This document shows, one piece after another, positions 14,137 through 24,348 of a stretch of 64,000 nucleotides of DNA. The number at the start of each line of letters is the position of its first letter. Within the stretch, counting starts at the first letter, position 1. The stretch covers positions 4,030,001-4,094,000 of the forward strand of contig NZ_CP019420.1 of assembly GCF_001984215.1 (NCBI RefSeq), given 5' to 3'. A program made the translations under genes and the position numbers. Under the pieces are notes generated by a model that was given only the letters and a program-made list of their open reading frames with translations, was not told where the DNA came from and ran no database searches. Source of the DNA: Mycobacterium sp. MS1601 (lineage in GTDB: Bacteria; Actinomycetota; Actinomycetes; Mycobacteriales; Mycobacteriaceae).

Positions 14137-15729
14137 CGCCAGCCGGGTCGGCTCATCGAGGCCGCGCAGGGTCACGGTGTCCCCGAAAGTCCAGTTCTTG
14201 CTTTCGTTCTCGGAGGCGCCGCGGACGGCGTCCGAGGAGGCCAGCAGCAGGCCGGGCACGGACTTGGCCAGCTCGCACAGCCGCGCGGCCTCGTTGACGG
14301 GCTCGCCGATCACCGTGTACTCGAATCGTTCGCGGGCACCGACATTGCCTGCCACCACCTGCCCGGCGGCGACCCCGATGCCGGCCCGGCATTCGGGGAT
14401 CTCGTTGTTCAGTCGTCGGGCGATGGCGCGGGCGGCCGCCAGCGCGGCGTCCTCGGGACACTCGAGGCGGTTGGGGGCGCCGAACACCGCCAGGCAGGCG
14501 TCGCCCACGAATTTGTTGAGCAGCCCGTGTTGGCGATCCACCTCGTCGACGACGACGGCGAAGAAGCGGTTGAGCAGCTGGACGACTTCGGCGGCGGGTC
14601 TGCCGGTCACCAGCTGGGTGGAACCGATGATGTCGACGAAGATGACCGCGGCATGGCGCTCTTCACCGCCCAGCTTCGGCCGTTCCCGCTCGGCGGCGGC
14701 GGCCACCTCCCGACCTACGTGGCGGCCGAACAGATCGCGAACCCGCTCGCGCTCACGCAGCCCGGCGACCATGGTGTTGAAGCCGCGTTGTAGCTGACCC
14801 AGCTCGGTACCGTCGAACACCACCAGATTGGTGTCGAGGTTGCCGTGTTCGACGCGGTTGAGTGCTGCCCGCACCACCCGCACCGGCGTGGCCGTGAGCC
14901 AGGACAGGATCCACATCAGGATGAAGCCGAAGATCAGGGCGAACGCCGCCAGGATGATGACCGCGACGGTGAATTGAGTCGGCGTCACGTCCCGCAGGGT
15001 CAGGGTGATCACGGCGGCCAGCAGGATGCCCAGCACCGGAACCCCGGAACCGAGGATCCACACCAGCATGGTGCGGCCCATGATGCCGGCGGCGAACCGT
15101 TTCGGCGGGGGACCGGCCTCGAGCGCCTGGGCGGCAACCGGTCGTAATGCGAACTCGGTGAACAGATAGCAACTGGCCGACACGACGATGCCGCTGAAGC
15201 TGATACCCAACAGAAGTTTCGGGATGAACCGGACGTTCTCCAGACCGAACAGTGTGGTGAGCAGGATGGTGCCGCCACCCCACAGCACCAGCAGCACCCG
15301 GGTGAGCCGCCAGGGGGCGAAGAACGTATTGAGCTGGTCCTCGCGGGTGGGTGTGCGCTCTTCGATGGCCCAGCGCACGTTGCGGATCACCCGCCGGGTG
15401 GCCCAGAAGATCCCGATCACCAGCGCGGCGGCGATGTAGGCCGGCGCGACGATGAAGGTGATCCAGCGGACGCGCGGGTCGAACACGTCCGGTGCCGGGA
15501 AGGCCACCAGGACCACCAGGCTGGCGACACCGATGCCGATCACATTCGCCACGATGACGAACAGCGTGAGAATCACCTGGATGCGCACCCGGCGGCGGGC
15601 CTGAGTCTCGGCGACGCGGCCCAGCAGCCACGAACCGTACTCCGGCACCTCGGGCAACCGCCCGCTCTGGCGGGTGAGCTTCTCCAGAAGCAGGCCCAGC
15701 CGCTGCGCCAGCGTCGGAGTGGATTTCAT
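14119..15729 (-). CDS. Membrane adenylate/guanylate cyclase with HAMP domain
   Basis: A 536-aa class III nucleotide cyclase like the M. tuberculosis Rv1318c-Rv1320c group found in the same place. Six hydrophobic segments lie in residues ~50-270, then a HAMP linker ([20 protein letters not shown]), then the catalytic domain from ~355. Metal-binding aspartates are in FVDIIGST (about residue 365) and the second metal-site motif is [14 protein letters not shown] (about 406). It should make cAMP in the cytoplasm in response to a membrane or HAMP signal. M. tuberculosis has three tandem copies here; this genome has one. A -10-like TAGGCT lies at 15739-15744 on the minus strand. Confidence 0.93.
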   Translation of the reverse strand: MKSTPTLAQRLGLLLEKLTRQSGRLPEVPEYGSWLLGRVAETQARRRVRIQVILTLFVIVANVIGIGVASLVVLVAFPAPDVFDPRVRWITFIVAPAYIAAALVIGIFWATRRVIRNVRWAIEERTPTREDQLNTFFAPWRLTRVLLVLWGGGTILLTTLFGLENVRFIPKLLLGISFSGIVVSASCYLFTEFALRPVAAQALEAGPPPKRFAAGIMGRTMLVWILGSGVPVLGILLAAVITLTLRDVTPTQFTVAVIILAAFALIFGFILMWILSWLTATPVRVVRAALNRVEHGNLDTNLVVFDGTELGQLQRGFNTMVAGLRERERVRDLFGRHVGREVAAAAERERPKLGGEERHAAVIFVDIIGSTQLVTGRPAAEVVQLLNRFFAVVVDEVDRQHGLLNKFVGDACLAVFGAPNRLECPEDAALAAARAIARRLNNEIPECRAGIGVAAGQVVAGNVGARERFEYTVIGEPVNEAARLCELAKSVPGLLLASSDAVRGASENESKNWTFGDTVTLRGLDEPTRLALPIGA

Positions 15730-15763
15730 GGTGGCGCCAGCCTAGTGAACGAGCGGCGACCCT

Positions 15764-15769
15764 TAAGGT
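15764..15769 (+). promoter_or_regulatory. -10 element, leaderless nucS
   Basis: TAAGGT seven bases before GTG 15777. The in-frame GTG at 15768 overlaps this box and would therefore not be in the transcript. Confidence 0.5.
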
Positions 15770-15776
15770 GGTTCGG

Positions 15777-16448
15777 GTGCGTCTCGTCATCGCCCAGTGC
15801 ACCGTCAACTACGTCGGCCGTCTGACCGCGCATCTGCCCTCCGCGCGGCGGCTGCTGCTGGTGAAGGCCGACGGGTCGGTCAGCGTGCATGCCGACGACC
15901 GTGCCTACAAACCGCTGAACTGGATGAGCCCGCCGTGCTGGCTCACCGAGGACAGCAGCGGCGAACGGCTGGTGTGGGTGGTGGAGAACAAGGCCGGAGA
16001 ACAGCTACGGATCACCCTCGAGGAGATCGAGCACGACTCGAGTCATGAACTGGGCGTCGACCCCGGACTGGTCAAAGACGGTGTGGAAGCGCACCTACAG
16101 GAACTGCTGGCCGAACATGTCGAGCTGCTGGGTGCGGGGTACACGCTGGTGCGGCGCGAATACATGACGGCGATCGGCCCCGTGGACCTGCTGTGCCGCG
16201 ACGAGCAGGGGCGTTCGGTGGCGGTGGAGATCAAGCGGCGCGGCGAGATCGACGGAGTGGAGCAGCTCACCCGCTATCTGGAGCTGCTCAACCGGGACTC
16301 ATTGATCGCGCCGGTGGCGGGGGTGTTCGCTGCCCAACAGATCAAGCCACAGGCCCGGACACTGGCAAACGACCGCGGAATCCGTTGTCTGACACTGGAC
16401 TACGATCAGATGCGCGGTATGGACAGCGACGAGTTCCGGTTGTTCTGA
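15777..16448 (+). CDS. nucS: Endonuclease NucS (non-canonical mismatch repair)
   Basis: A 223-aa nuclease that cuts both strands at mismatches (G-T, G-G, T-T) and replaces MutS/MutL in actinobacteria. The N-terminal DNA-binding half begins [16 protein letters not shown]; the C-terminal RecB-like nuclease half has the PD-(D/E)xK pattern [23 protein letters not shown] with Asp, Glu and Lys in place, then [10 protein letters not shown] prefer GTG 15777; GTG 15768 adds three residues. Its stop overlaps the start of the next gene (TGATG), so the two are probably one operon. It also has the expected C-terminal DSDEFRLF tail, which resembles a beta-clamp binding peptide. Confidence 0.95.
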   Translation: MRLVIAQCTVNYVGRLTAHLPSARRLLLVKADGSVSVHADDRAYKPLNWMSPPCWLTEDSSGERLVWVVENKAGEQLRITLEEIEHDSSHELGVDPGLVKDGVEAHLQELLAEHVELLGAGYTLVRREYMTAIGPVDLLCRDEQGRSVAVEIKRRGEIDGVEQLTRYLELLNRDSLIAPVAGVFAAQQIKPQARTLANDRGIRCLTLDYDQMRGMDSDEFRLF

Positions 16449-16744
16449 TGGGCCGCAAAGCGCGTTCGGGACGACGGCAGTCGCCGGCCCGGCCGCTGCC
16501 GGAATCGCGCCGGATCGAAGTCGGGCCGGACGGCTACGACTACCAGGTGATCGCCCTGCCGGGTGCGCGAGCGCTCAAGACCTATCGATGCCCGGGTTGT
16601 GATCACGAAATCCGTTCAGGCACAGCGCATGTGGTGGTGTGGCCGGCGGATCTGGGGGAGAGCGCCGTGGATGACCGCAGGCATTGGCACACGCCATGCT
16701 GGGCCAACCGGGCCAACCGCAGCCCGACCCGGCGGTGGAGCTAG
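16448..16744 (+). CDS. Small zinc-ribbon-like protein (Rv1322-type)
   Basis: A 98-aa basic protein starting [16 protein letters not shown] and containing RCPGCDHEI and, 40 residues on, HWHTPCW; the two Cys pairs/His could bind zinc. It is the counterpart of the conserved 98-aa protein downstream of nucS in M. tuberculosis. The ATG shares its A with the nucS TGA (TGATG), so it is translationally coupled to nucS and may assist it, but no function is known to me. The stop TAG lies in the four-base palindrome CTAG shared with the stop of the convergent mce gene. Confidence 0.85.
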   Translation: MGRKARSGRRQSPARPLPESRRIEVGPDGYDYQVIALPGARALKTYRCPGCDHEIRSGTAHVVVWPADLGESAVDDRRHWHTPCWANRANRSPTRRWS

Positions 16745-17214
16745 TGCCCCTCCGACGCCGGTTCGACGAGCTCGATCAGCACGCCGCCCCCGTCCTTCGG
16801 GTGGATGAAGTTGATGCGCGAGTTCGACGTGCCGCGCCGCGGGGCGTCGTAGATCAGCCGCAGGCCCTGCTCACGCAGGCGATCGGAGAGGGCGTCGATG
16901 TCACTGGTGCGGTAGGCCAGCTGCTGCAGGCCCGGGCCCTTCTTGTCCAGGAACTTCGCGATGGTCGACGAATCGTCGATGGGTGCCATCAGCTGCAACT
17001 GGGGGCTGCCTTTGGGGGCGCCGCGCACGGCGAGCATGGCTTCGACGATGCCCTGCTCCTCGTTCACTTCTTCATGCAGCACGATCATGCCGAGGTGGTC
17101 GTGGTACCACTTCTTGGCCTCGGCCAGATCCGGGACGGCGATGCCCACATGATCGATCGCGGTGACCAGCGAGGTCGACAGGGCGGGACGGGTATCTACC
17201 TGCTCAGTGGTCAT
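16741..17214 (-). CDS. mce: Methylmalonyl-CoA epimerase
   Basis: A 157-aa vicinal-oxygen-chelate protein that interconverts the 2R and 2S forms of methylmalonyl-CoA in the propionate/B12 pathway. It has two betaalphabetabetabeta modules: AIDHVGIAVPDLAEAKKWYH with the first metal His, QLQLMAPIDD, QLAYRTSDIDAL and VLIELVEP with the last metal Glu. The ATG 17214 is six bases downstream of TACCTT (17221-17226, minus strand), suggesting a leaderless message. It is divergent from the thiolase gene fadA4 and convergent with the small gene before it, with a 4-bp overlap. Confidence 0.94.
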   Translation of the reverse strand: MTTEQVDTRPALSTSLVTAIDHVGIAVPDLAEAKKWYHDHLGMIVLHEEVNEEQGIVEAMLAVRGAPKGSPQLQLMAPIDDSSTIAKFLDKKGPGLQQLAYRTSDIDALSDRLREQGLRLIYDAPRRGTSNSRINFIHPKDGGGVLIELVEPASEGH

Positions 17215-17296
17215 AACGTAAAGGTAACCTTTGGCTCGGGATCCCACACCTGCCTGTGGCCCGATCGGCCGTTCACATCCACTCGAGAGGACCTCA

Positions 17297-18475
17297 ATGA
17301 CGACGTCGGTGATAGTTGCTGGAGCCCGCACTCCGATCGGCAAACTGTCGGGTTCGCTGAAGGATTTCTCGGGTTCGGATCTGGGTGCCGTCGCGATCAA
17401 GGGCGCGTTGGACAAGGCCGGCGTGGATGCCTCGATCGTGGACTACGTGATCATGGGTCAGGTGCTCACCGCGGGCGCGGGCCAGATGCCCGCCCGCCAG
17501 GCCGCCGTGGCCGCCGGTATCGGCTGGGACGTCCCGGCGCTGACGATCAACAAGATGTGTTTGTCGGGAATCGATGCAATCGCCTTGGCTGACCAGCTGA
17601 TTCGAGCCGGTGAGTTCGAGGTTGTGGTGGCCGGTGGGCAGGAGTCGATGACCAAGGCACCGCATCTGCTGATGGACAGCCGCGCCGGGTACAAGTACGG
17701 CGACGTCACGGTGCTCGACCACTTGGCCTACGACGGTCTGCACGACGTGTTCACCGACCAGCCGATGGGTGCGCTGACCGAGCAGCGCAATGACGTTGAT
17801 CGATTCACCCGCGCTGAGCAGGACGAATTTGCTGCCCTGTCGCACCAGCGGGCGGCGGCGGCCTGGAAGGACGGGGTGTTCGCCGACGAGGTGGTGCCGG
17901 TGTCCATCCCGCAGCGCAAGGGCGACCCCATCGAGTTCACGCAGGACGAGGGCGTGCGTGCCAACACCACGGCCGAATCACTGTCGGGCCTGCGTCCGGC
18001 CTTCCGCAAAGACGGCACCATCACCGCCGGCTCGGCGTCGCAGATCTCCGACGGCGCCTGCGCCGTGGTGGTGATGAGCAAGGCCAAAGCCGAAGAGCTG
18101 GGGCTGGAGTGGCTGTGCGAGATCGGGGCACACGGGGTGGTGGCCGGCCCCGACTCGACGTTGCAGAGCCAGCCGGCCAATGCCATCAAGAAGGCGGTGG
18201 CCCGCGAAGGTATCTCGGTGGACCAGCTGGACGTCATCGAGATCAACGAGGCCTTCGCCGCGGTGTCGCTGGCCTCGGCCAAGGAACTCGGCGTGGATCT
18301 GGACAAGGTGAACACCAACGGTGGCGCCATCGCCGTCGGGCATCCGATCGGCATGTCCGGAGCCAGGATCACCCTGCATGCGGCGCTGGAGCTCAAGCGC
18401 AACGGAGGCCGGTACGCGGTCGCCGCGTTGTGTGGTGCGGGCGGCCAGGGTGACGCACTGATCCTGCGGGCCTGA
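17297..18475 (+). CDS. fadA4: Acetyl-CoA C-acetyltransferase
   Basis: A 392-aa thiolase that joins two acetyl-CoA into acetoacetyl-CoA or runs the reverse cleavage. The nucleophile is Cys88 ([14 protein letters not shown]), the His motif is [17 protein letters not shown] and the second acid/base Cys is in [14 protein letters not shown]. The start ATG 17297 has AGAGGACCTC upstream. The neighbourhood with methylmalonyl-CoA epimerase is conserved in mycobacteria (Rv1323 fadA4). Confidence 0.95.
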   Translation: MTTSVIVAGARTPIGKLSGSLKDFSGSDLGAVAIKGALDKAGVDASIVDYVIMGQVLTAGAGQMPARQAAVAAGIGWDVPALTINKMCLSGIDAIALADQLIRAGEFEVVVAGGQESMTKAPHLLMDSRAGYKYGDVTVLDHLAYDGLHDVFTDQPMGALTEQRNDVDRFTRAEQDEFAALSHQRAAAAWKDGVFADEVVPVSIPQRKGDPIEFTQDEGVRANTTAESLSGLRPAFRKDGTITAGSASQISDGACAVVVMSKAKAEELGLEWLCEIGAHGVVAGPDSTLQSQPANAIKKAVAREGISVDQLDVIEINEAFAAVSLASAKELGVDLDKVNTNGGAIAVGHPIGMSGARITLHAALELKRNGGRYAVAALCGAGGQGDALILRA

Positions 18476-18556
18476 GTGCTGCTGCCCGCGTTCGCACTTC
18501 ACCACTTCTACGACGCTCAGTAGTAGCTGTGTCGGGGCTCAGGCACAATAGGGGCC

Positions 18557-18931
18557 ATGGCGAGCGCATATGACCTTCGGACCACCGCGGGACGCTTCCG
18601 GCTGGTCGCACTTCTGGAAGCGGCCAGCTGGATCGGACTGCTGGTGGGGATGTTCTTCAAGTACGTCGGAACCCCGCAGACCGAGATCGGCGTGAAGATC
18701 TTCGGACCCGTGCACGGGGGCATCTTCATTGCCTTCCTGGTGGCTGCGCTGTTCGCCGGAATCGCCTACAAGTGGAGCGTCGTCACATGGTTGCTGGCGT
18801 TGCTGGGTAGCATCGTGCCACTGGGCAGTGTGATCTTCCTCATATGGGCGGACAGGACCGGTCGTCTCGGCGCTGTCGAAGGGCAGTCGTCGGGCATCGG
18901 ACCAGCGCGGCCCGCACCCGAAGCGACGTGA
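18557..18931 (+). CDS. DUF3817 integral membrane protein
   Basis: A 124-aa protein with about three membrane helices (residues ~20-40, ~55-75, ~80-100) and the DUF3817 signature KYVGTPQTEIGVKIFGPVHG. Proteins of this family are small and uncharacterised. CACAAT at 18543-18548 precedes the ATG by eight bases. A second DUF3817 paralogue lies at 37448-37795. It is 13 bp before the next gene, so the two may be cotranscribed. Confidence 0.87.
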   Translation: MASAYDLRTTAGRFRLVALLEAASWIGLLVGMFFKYVGTPQTEIGVKIFGPVHGGIFIAFLVAALFAGIAYKWSVVTWLLALLGSIVPLGSVIFLIWADRTGRLGAVEGQSSGIGPARPAPEAT

Positions 18932-18944
18932 CAGACTTGAGGGC

Positions 18945-19874
18945 GTGACCAGACCTGGATCTTCAGGGCGGCCCCCGGCCGGGGCCGCATTCGCCGCATC
19001 CATGGCGGGAGCGGTAGACCTCTCGGGGCTCAAGCAGCGAGCTCAACAACCCGCACCCGGTTCGCCGGACGGGGCGCCCGAGCCCGCGTCGGGAGTCGAG
19101 GTGACCGAGGCGAACTTCGAATCGGCTGTCCTGGCGCGCTCCAACGAGATCCCGGTTGTCGTCGTCCTCTGGACCCCGCGCAGTGATTCCTCGGCCCAGC
19201 TGGTCGAGATCTTCGCCGCTCTGGAGGCGCAGGACGGCGGCAAGTGGGCGTTGGCCACGGTGAACGTCGACACCACGCCGCGGGTGGCGCAGGCATTCGG
19301 CGTACAGGCCGTGCCCACTGTGGTGGCGTTGGCCGCCGGGCAGCCATTGGCCAGCTTCCAGGGCATGCAGGCGCCCGAGCAGCTGCGCAGCTGGATCGAC
19401 CAATTGCTCAGTGCCACGGCGGGCAAGCTCAGCGGCGGCACCGCCGACGGCGAACCGGAGCAGGTGGACCCTGCCCTTGCCGCGGCCCGCGAACACCTCG
19501 ACGCCGGCGACTTCGCGGCCGCCAAGGCTGCGTACCAGGCGATCCTCGACAGCGACCCCGCTCACGTCGAAGCCAAGGGCGCAGTTCGGCAGATCGACTT
19601 CCTGACCCGTGCCACCGCACACCCGCAGAACGCCGTCGCGCTGGCCGACGCGTCGCCGAAAGACATCGACCTCGCGTTCGCCGCGGCCGACGTCCTGGTG
19701 CTGTCTCAGGAGGTCGCCGCCGCATTCGCCCGCCTGACCGCGCTGGTGCGCAGCACCGCGGGCGATGACCGCACCCGGGTGCGGACCCGGCTGATCGAAC
19801 TGTTCGATCTGTTCGACCCCGCCGATCCGGATGTCATCGCCGGGCGCCGCAACCTCGCGAACGCTTTGTACTGA
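18945..19874 (+). CDS. Thioredoxin-fold / TPR protein, YbbN (CnoX)-like
   Basis: A 309-aa protein: a low-complexity N-terminus, a thioredoxin fold at about residues 50-165 (VVVVLWTPRSDSSAQLVEIF, then VNVDTTPRVAQAFGVQAVPTVVALAAG with the cis-Pro) and C-terminal helical repeats (~175-309, EHLDAGDFAAAKAAYQAILD). The CxxC motif is missing: the active-site position reads SDSS, so it cannot be a dithiol oxidoreductase. In the YbbN/CnoX family the fold acts as a chaperone-like module. It corresponds to Rv1324. GTG 18945 is the first start after the preceding gene; its TGA abuts the glgB stop (convergent). Confidence 0.85.
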   Translation: MTRPGSSGRPPAGAAFAASMAGAVDLSGLKQRAQQPAPGSPDGAPEPASGVEVTEANFESAVLARSNEIPVVVVLWTPRSDSSAQLVEIFAALEAQDGGKWALATVNVDTTPRVAQAFGVQAVPTVVALAAGQPLASFQGMQAPEQLRSWIDQLLSATAGKLSGGTADGEPEQVDPALAAAREHLDAGDFAAAKAAYQAILDSDPAHVEAKGAVRQIDFLTRATAHPQNAVALADASPKDIDLAFAAADVLVLSQEVAAAFARLTALVRSTAGDDRTRVRTRLIELFDLFDPADPDVIAGRRNLANALY

Positions 19875-22067
19875 CTAGCTTTCGGGCTCCAGCCACAGCG
19901 CGGAGTTCGGGGGCAGCACCAGCACCGCCGAGGCCGGCCGACCGTGCCACGGATCTTCGGTGGCGTCGACGCCGCCCATGTTGCCCGCGCCGGCACCGTT
20001 GTAGATGGTGGCGTCGGTGTTGAGCACCTCGCGCCACCTACCTGCGTGCGGCAGACCTACCTGGTAGCGACTGTGCTCGGAACCGGAGAAGTTGAAGATG
20101 CACGCCATGACGGAGCCGTCGTTGCCGAACCGCAGGAAGCTCAACACATTGTTGCCCGAGTCGTTGGCGTCGATCCAGGAGTAGCCCTCTGGTTTGGTGT
20201 CCTGGGTCCACAGCGCGGGCCTGCTGGTGTAGATGCTGTTGAGGTCGCGGGTCAGGGTCTGGATACCGGTCGAGAAGCTCTGTTCGCCCAACTGGAACCA
20301 GTCGACCCCGCGCTCCTCGGACCACTCGGCACGCTGGCCGAATTCCTGGCCCATGAACAGCAATTGCTTGCCCGGGTGTGACCACTGGTAGGCCAGCAGG
20401 CTGCGTAGCCCGGCGGCCTTCACGTGATCATTGCCGGGCATCCGGCCCCACAACGTGCCCTTTCCGTGCACCACCTCGTCATGGCTGATGGGCAGTACGA
20501 AGTTCTCGCTGAAGGCGTACAGCAGCGAGAAGGTCATCTCGTGGTGGTGAAAACTGCGGTAGATCGGGTCGCGCGCGATGAACGCCAAGGTGTCGTTCAT
20601 CCAGCCCATGTTCCACTTCATCGAGAAACCGAGGCCACCCAGGTTGGTCGGACGGGTGACACCCGGCCACGACGTCGACTCCTCGGCCACCGTGACGATG
20701 CCCGGGGTGAGTTTGTGCACCGTGGCGTTCATCTCCTGGAGGAACTGCACGGCTTCGAGGTTCTCGCGGCCGCCGTACTTGTTGGGCGACCAACCGCCTT
20801 CGGGGCGTGAGTAATCCAGGTACAGCATGGAGGCAACCGCGTCCACACGCAGACCGTCGATGTGATATTCCTGCAGCCAGTACAGCGCGTTGGCCACCAG
20901 GAAGTTGCGCACCTCGGAGCGGCCGAAGTCGAAAACGTATGTGCCCCAGTCAAGTTGCTCGCCGCGGCGGGGGTCGCCGTGTTCGTAGAGTGGCGTGCCG
21001 TCGAACCGGCCCAGTGCCCACGAATCCTTGGGGAAGTGAGCGGGCACCCAGTCGACGATGACGCCGATGCCGGCTTGGTGCAGTCTGTCCACCAGATACC
21101 GGAAGTCATCGGGTGCGCCGAAACGTGACGACGGCGCATAGTAGGACGTCACCTGGTAACCCCAGGAACCACCGAACGGATGCTCGGCGACCGGCAGCAT
21201 CTCGACGTGCGTGAAGCCCTGCTCGACGACATAGGCGGTGAGTTCGTCGGCCAGTTGCCGATAGCTCAGGCCGGGTCGCCACGAACCCAGATGCACCTCG
21301 TAGGTGCTCATCGGCTCGAACACCGGATTGACGTTGGCGCGCTTGGTCATCCAGTCGGCATCGGACCACACGTACTGGCTGGTGTACACCTTCGAAGCGG
21401 TCTGCGGCGGCACCTCGGTGGCGAAGGCCATCGGGTCGGCATGGTCGACCACGCTGCCGTCGGCGCCGTGGATGCGAAACTTGTACAGGCCTTCGTCGGG
21501 GAACCCGGGCCAGAACAGCTCCCAGACACCGGTGGAACCCAGCACCCGCATAGGCGACTGCTGGCCGTCCCAGTGGTTGAAGTCGCCCACGACGCTCACG
21601 CCTTTGGCGTTGGGCGCCCACACCGCGAAGGACACGCCGTCCACGGCGCCGTCGGCTGTGGTGAAGGAGCGGCGGTGTGCGCCGAGCACGGTCCACAACT
21701 GCTCGTGCCGACCCTCGGAGAACAGATGCAGATCCATCTCGCCGAGCGTCGGCAGGAAGCGGTAGGCGTCGGCGACGGTGAAGGTGTCGCTGCCGTAGGT
21801 CAGTTCCAGCCGGTAGTCGATCAGGTTGGTGAACGGCAGGGCCACCGCGAACAGGCCGGAGTCGATGTGCTGCAACGGGTATCGCACCGTGCCGACAACC
21901 GCCACCACTTCTCCGGCATGCGGGCGGAAAGCACGGATGACGGTGTGGTCGTCATATTCATGAGCACCCAGGATGGAATGCGGGTCGTGATGGGTGCCTG
22001 ACACCAAGCGTTGCAGGTCGGATGGATCCGGTGCCAGGTGCTTACTGGCAATCTCCGTGCGAGTCAT
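19875..22067 (-). CDS. glgB: 1,4-alpha-glucan branching enzyme
   Basis: A 730-aa GH13 enzyme that introduces alpha-1,6 branches into glycogen and into the maltosyl-extended glucan made by GlgE. N-terminal carbohydrate-binding modules (residues ~1-230) precede the catalytic barrel. Catalytic residues sit in [16 protein letters not shown] (Asp nucleophile), [14 protein letters not shown] (Glu acid/base) and [17 protein letters not shown] (stabilising Asp). It lies 13 bp downstream of glgE on the same strand, the usual glgE-glgB operon of the trehalose-to-glucan route. Confidence 0.97.
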   Translation of the reverse strand: MTRTEIASKHLAPDPSDLQRLVSGTHHDPHSILGAHEYDDHTVIRAFRPHAGEVVAVVGTVRYPLQHIDSGLFAVALPFTNLIDYRLELTYGSDTFTVADAYRFLPTLGEMDLHLFSEGRHEQLWTVLGAHRRSFTTADGAVDGVSFAVWAPNAKGVSVVGDFNHWDGQQSPMRVLGSTGVWELFWPGFPDEGLYKFRIHGADGSVVDHADPMAFATEVPPQTASKVYTSQYVWSDADWMTKRANVNPVFEPMSTYEVHLGSWRPGLSYRQLADELTAYVVEQGFTHVEMLPVAEHPFGGSWGYQVTSYYAPSSRFGAPDDFRYLVDRLHQAGIGVIVDWVPAHFPKDSWALGRFDGTPLYEHGDPRRGEQLDWGTYVFDFGRSEVRNFLVANALYWLQEYHIDGLRVDAVASMLYLDYSRPEGGWSPNKYGGRENLEAVQFLQEMNATVHKLTPGIVTVAEESTSWPGVTRPTNLGGLGFSMKWNMGWMNDTLAFIARDPIYRSFHHHEMTFSLLYAFSENFVLPISHDEVVHGKGTLWGRMPGNDHVKAAGLRSLLAYQWSHPGKQLLFMGQEFGQRAEWSEERGVDWFQLGEQSFSTGIQTLTRDLNSIYTSRPALWTQDTKPEGYSWIDANDSGNNVLSFLRFGNDGSVMACIFNFSGSEHSRYQVGLPHAGRWREVLNTDATIYNGAGAGNMGGVDATEDPWHGRPASAVLVLPPNSALWLEPES

Positions 22068-22080
22068 TCTGGTGTTCCTT

Positions 22081-24181
22081 TCACTCGCGGCGTAGCAGGG
22101 CGGCGCGCTTGTCGGGCGGAATGATGGGCATGTTCACCACGTGCGCCACTGCTCGGGCCGGGTCGATGCGGACATAGTTGCCCTGACCCCATTGGTATTC
22201 CTCACCGGTGATCTCGTCACGAACCCAGAACCTGTCGTAGTTCTCCATACCCAGCGCACTCATGTCCAACCACAGGGTGCCTTCCTCGGGACCGAAGGTG
22301 TTCAGGGTGAGAACCACCAGCACACAGTCGCCGGACACCGGATCGAACTTGCTGTAGGCCAGCAATGCGTCGTTTTCGATGTGGTGGAACGTGATGGTGC
22401 GCATCTGCCGCAGAGCCGGATGGACACGACGAATCTCGTTGAGGCGGGCCAGGAACGGCTCCAGCGACCGGCCCTCGGCCAGTGCGGTGTCGAAGTCGCG
22501 CGGACGCAGCTCGTACTTCTCCGAATTCAGGTACTCCTCGCTGCCCTCACGCACCGGAACATGCTCGAACAGTTCGTATCCCGAGTACACGCCCCACACC
22601 GGGCTCAGGGTGGACGCCAGCACCGCGCGCACGGCGAACATGCCGGGCCCGCCCCTCTGCAGGCTCTCGTGCAGGATGTCGGGCGTGTTGACGAACAGGT
22701 TCAGGCGCGCCTCGTCGGCCCGTTCGGCAATCTGCTCGCCGAACTCGGTGATCTCCCACTTGGCGGTGCGCCAGGTGAAGTAGCTGTAGGACTGGGTGAA
22801 ACCGAGGCGTGCCAGGCCGTACAGCCGAGCGGGTCTGGTGAATGCCTCGGCCAGGAACAGCACGTCGGGATCGACGTTCTTGACCCGGCCGATCAACCAG
22901 GCCCAGAAGTCCGGCGGCTTGGTGTGTGGGTTGTCCACCCGGAATGTCTTGACCCCGTGGCTGACCCAGTGCAGCACCACCCGGAGCACCTCGTTGTAGA
23001 TGCCCGCCGGATCGTTGTCGAAGTTGATGGGGTAGATGTCCTGGTACTTCTTCGGGGATTCTCCGCGTACGCGATGGTGCCGTCGGGTAGTTCGGTGAAC
23101 CACTGCCGGTGATCCTTGGCCCACGGGTGATCCGGTGCGCACTGCAGCGCCAGATCCAGGGCCACCTCCATGCCGAGGTCGTTCGTGGCGGAGACGAACT
23201 CGTCGAAGTCCTCCAGCGTGCCCAGCTCGGGGTGGATGGCGTCGTGCCCGCCTTCGTCGCTGCCGATGGCCCACGGCGAACCGACATCGCCGGGAGCGGC
23301 GGTGACGGTGTTGTTGCGGCCCTTGCGGTGCACCTTGCCGATCGGGTGGATAGGTGGCAGGTACACCACGTCGTAGCCCATCTTCGCGATCCTGGGCAAC
23401 GCCTTGATGGCCGTGGTGAAGGTGCCGTGCACGGGGTTTCCGTCGGAGTCCCAGCCGCCGGTGGAGCGGGGAAGAACTCATACCACGAGGCGAAGCGTGC
23501 TTCGGTGCGGTCCACCCAGACGCCGTACTGGTCACCGCGCGTCACCAGTTCGCGGAGCGGATAGGTGTCCACCAGTGCTGCCACCTCGGGCGACAGGGCC
23601 GGTGCGGCGCGCTCCAGCGGATCACCCGGCTCGCGGAGCTTGGCGGCGGCCTGGATCAACGGATAGCGGTCCTGGCGGGGCACACCGGCGGCGGCGCGTT
23701 CCAGGAGTTTCGCGCCGACCAGCATCTCGTTGGACAGCTCGGCCTCGGTCTGGCCGGCTTCGAGCTTGGCGGTGATGGCCTTGCGCCAGGTCGCGATGGG
23801 ATCACCCCAGCCATCCACCCGGAACGTCCACAGGCCCACCGCGTCGGGCACGAACTGGCCGTGGAAGACATCGGGGGTGCGTCCCATCGACATGGGCAAC
23901 CGCTGGGGCTTCACCCGCGGCGACGGGGAGACGATCTGGTCGATGGGAACCGGCTCGGCCGGCTGGGCGCTGAGCGCCGGGCCTGCGACCAGCTGTGGGT
24001 ACGAGGTGCCGTGGTAACGCACCACCAGGGTTGCGGCCACTGCGTCGTGGCCTTCGCGCCACACCGTGGCGCACACGGGAACTACCTCTCCCACCACGGC
24101 TTTTGCCGGGAACTTCCCGCCGGAAATGACAGGCTGGACGTCGTCGATCTCGATGCGACCTGGCACCCGAGCTCTCCTCAT
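22081..24181 (-). pseudogene. glgE: glgE, alpha-1,4-glucan:maltose-1-phosphate maltosyltransferase, two frameshifts
   Basis: The three reading frames together encode a complete ~700-aa GlgE, which adds maltosyl units from maltose-1-phosphate to alpha-glucan. Frame 1 runs from [20 protein letters not shown] to WYEFFP, frame 2 from [20 protein letters not shown] to GTIAYAENP, frame 3 from [17 protein letters not shown] to the stop. Nucleophile and acid/base motifs are intact in frame 3 ([11 protein letters not shown] and LFLAEAFT). Both breaks are at G runs (plus strand 23468-23471 and 23054-23057); one extra G in each restores the family sequence exactly. No other decay is visible, so I think the gene is intact in the organism and the breaks are sequence errors. 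Confidence 0.9.
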
Positions 24182-24334
24182 GGCGTCTAAGGCGCGGTGC
24201 GAGTCCGCGCGGGAATTGCCGTCTTGATGGTCCTGACTGGTTCTTCGGTTAACCACTTCGCGTCCTCCTCAACCGTAGTGTCCGAAGGCCGTCCAAGGGA
24301 ATGGAGGGTTCTCGCCGGTGTCGGGCACCGCCAG

Positions 24335-24340
24335 TAGGGT
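24335..24340 (+). promoter_or_regulatory. -10 element before the beta-propeller gene
   Basis: TAGGGT eight bases before GTG 24349, consistent with a leaderless or nearly leaderless start there. Confidence 0.45.
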
Positions 24341-24348
24341 GTCGACGT

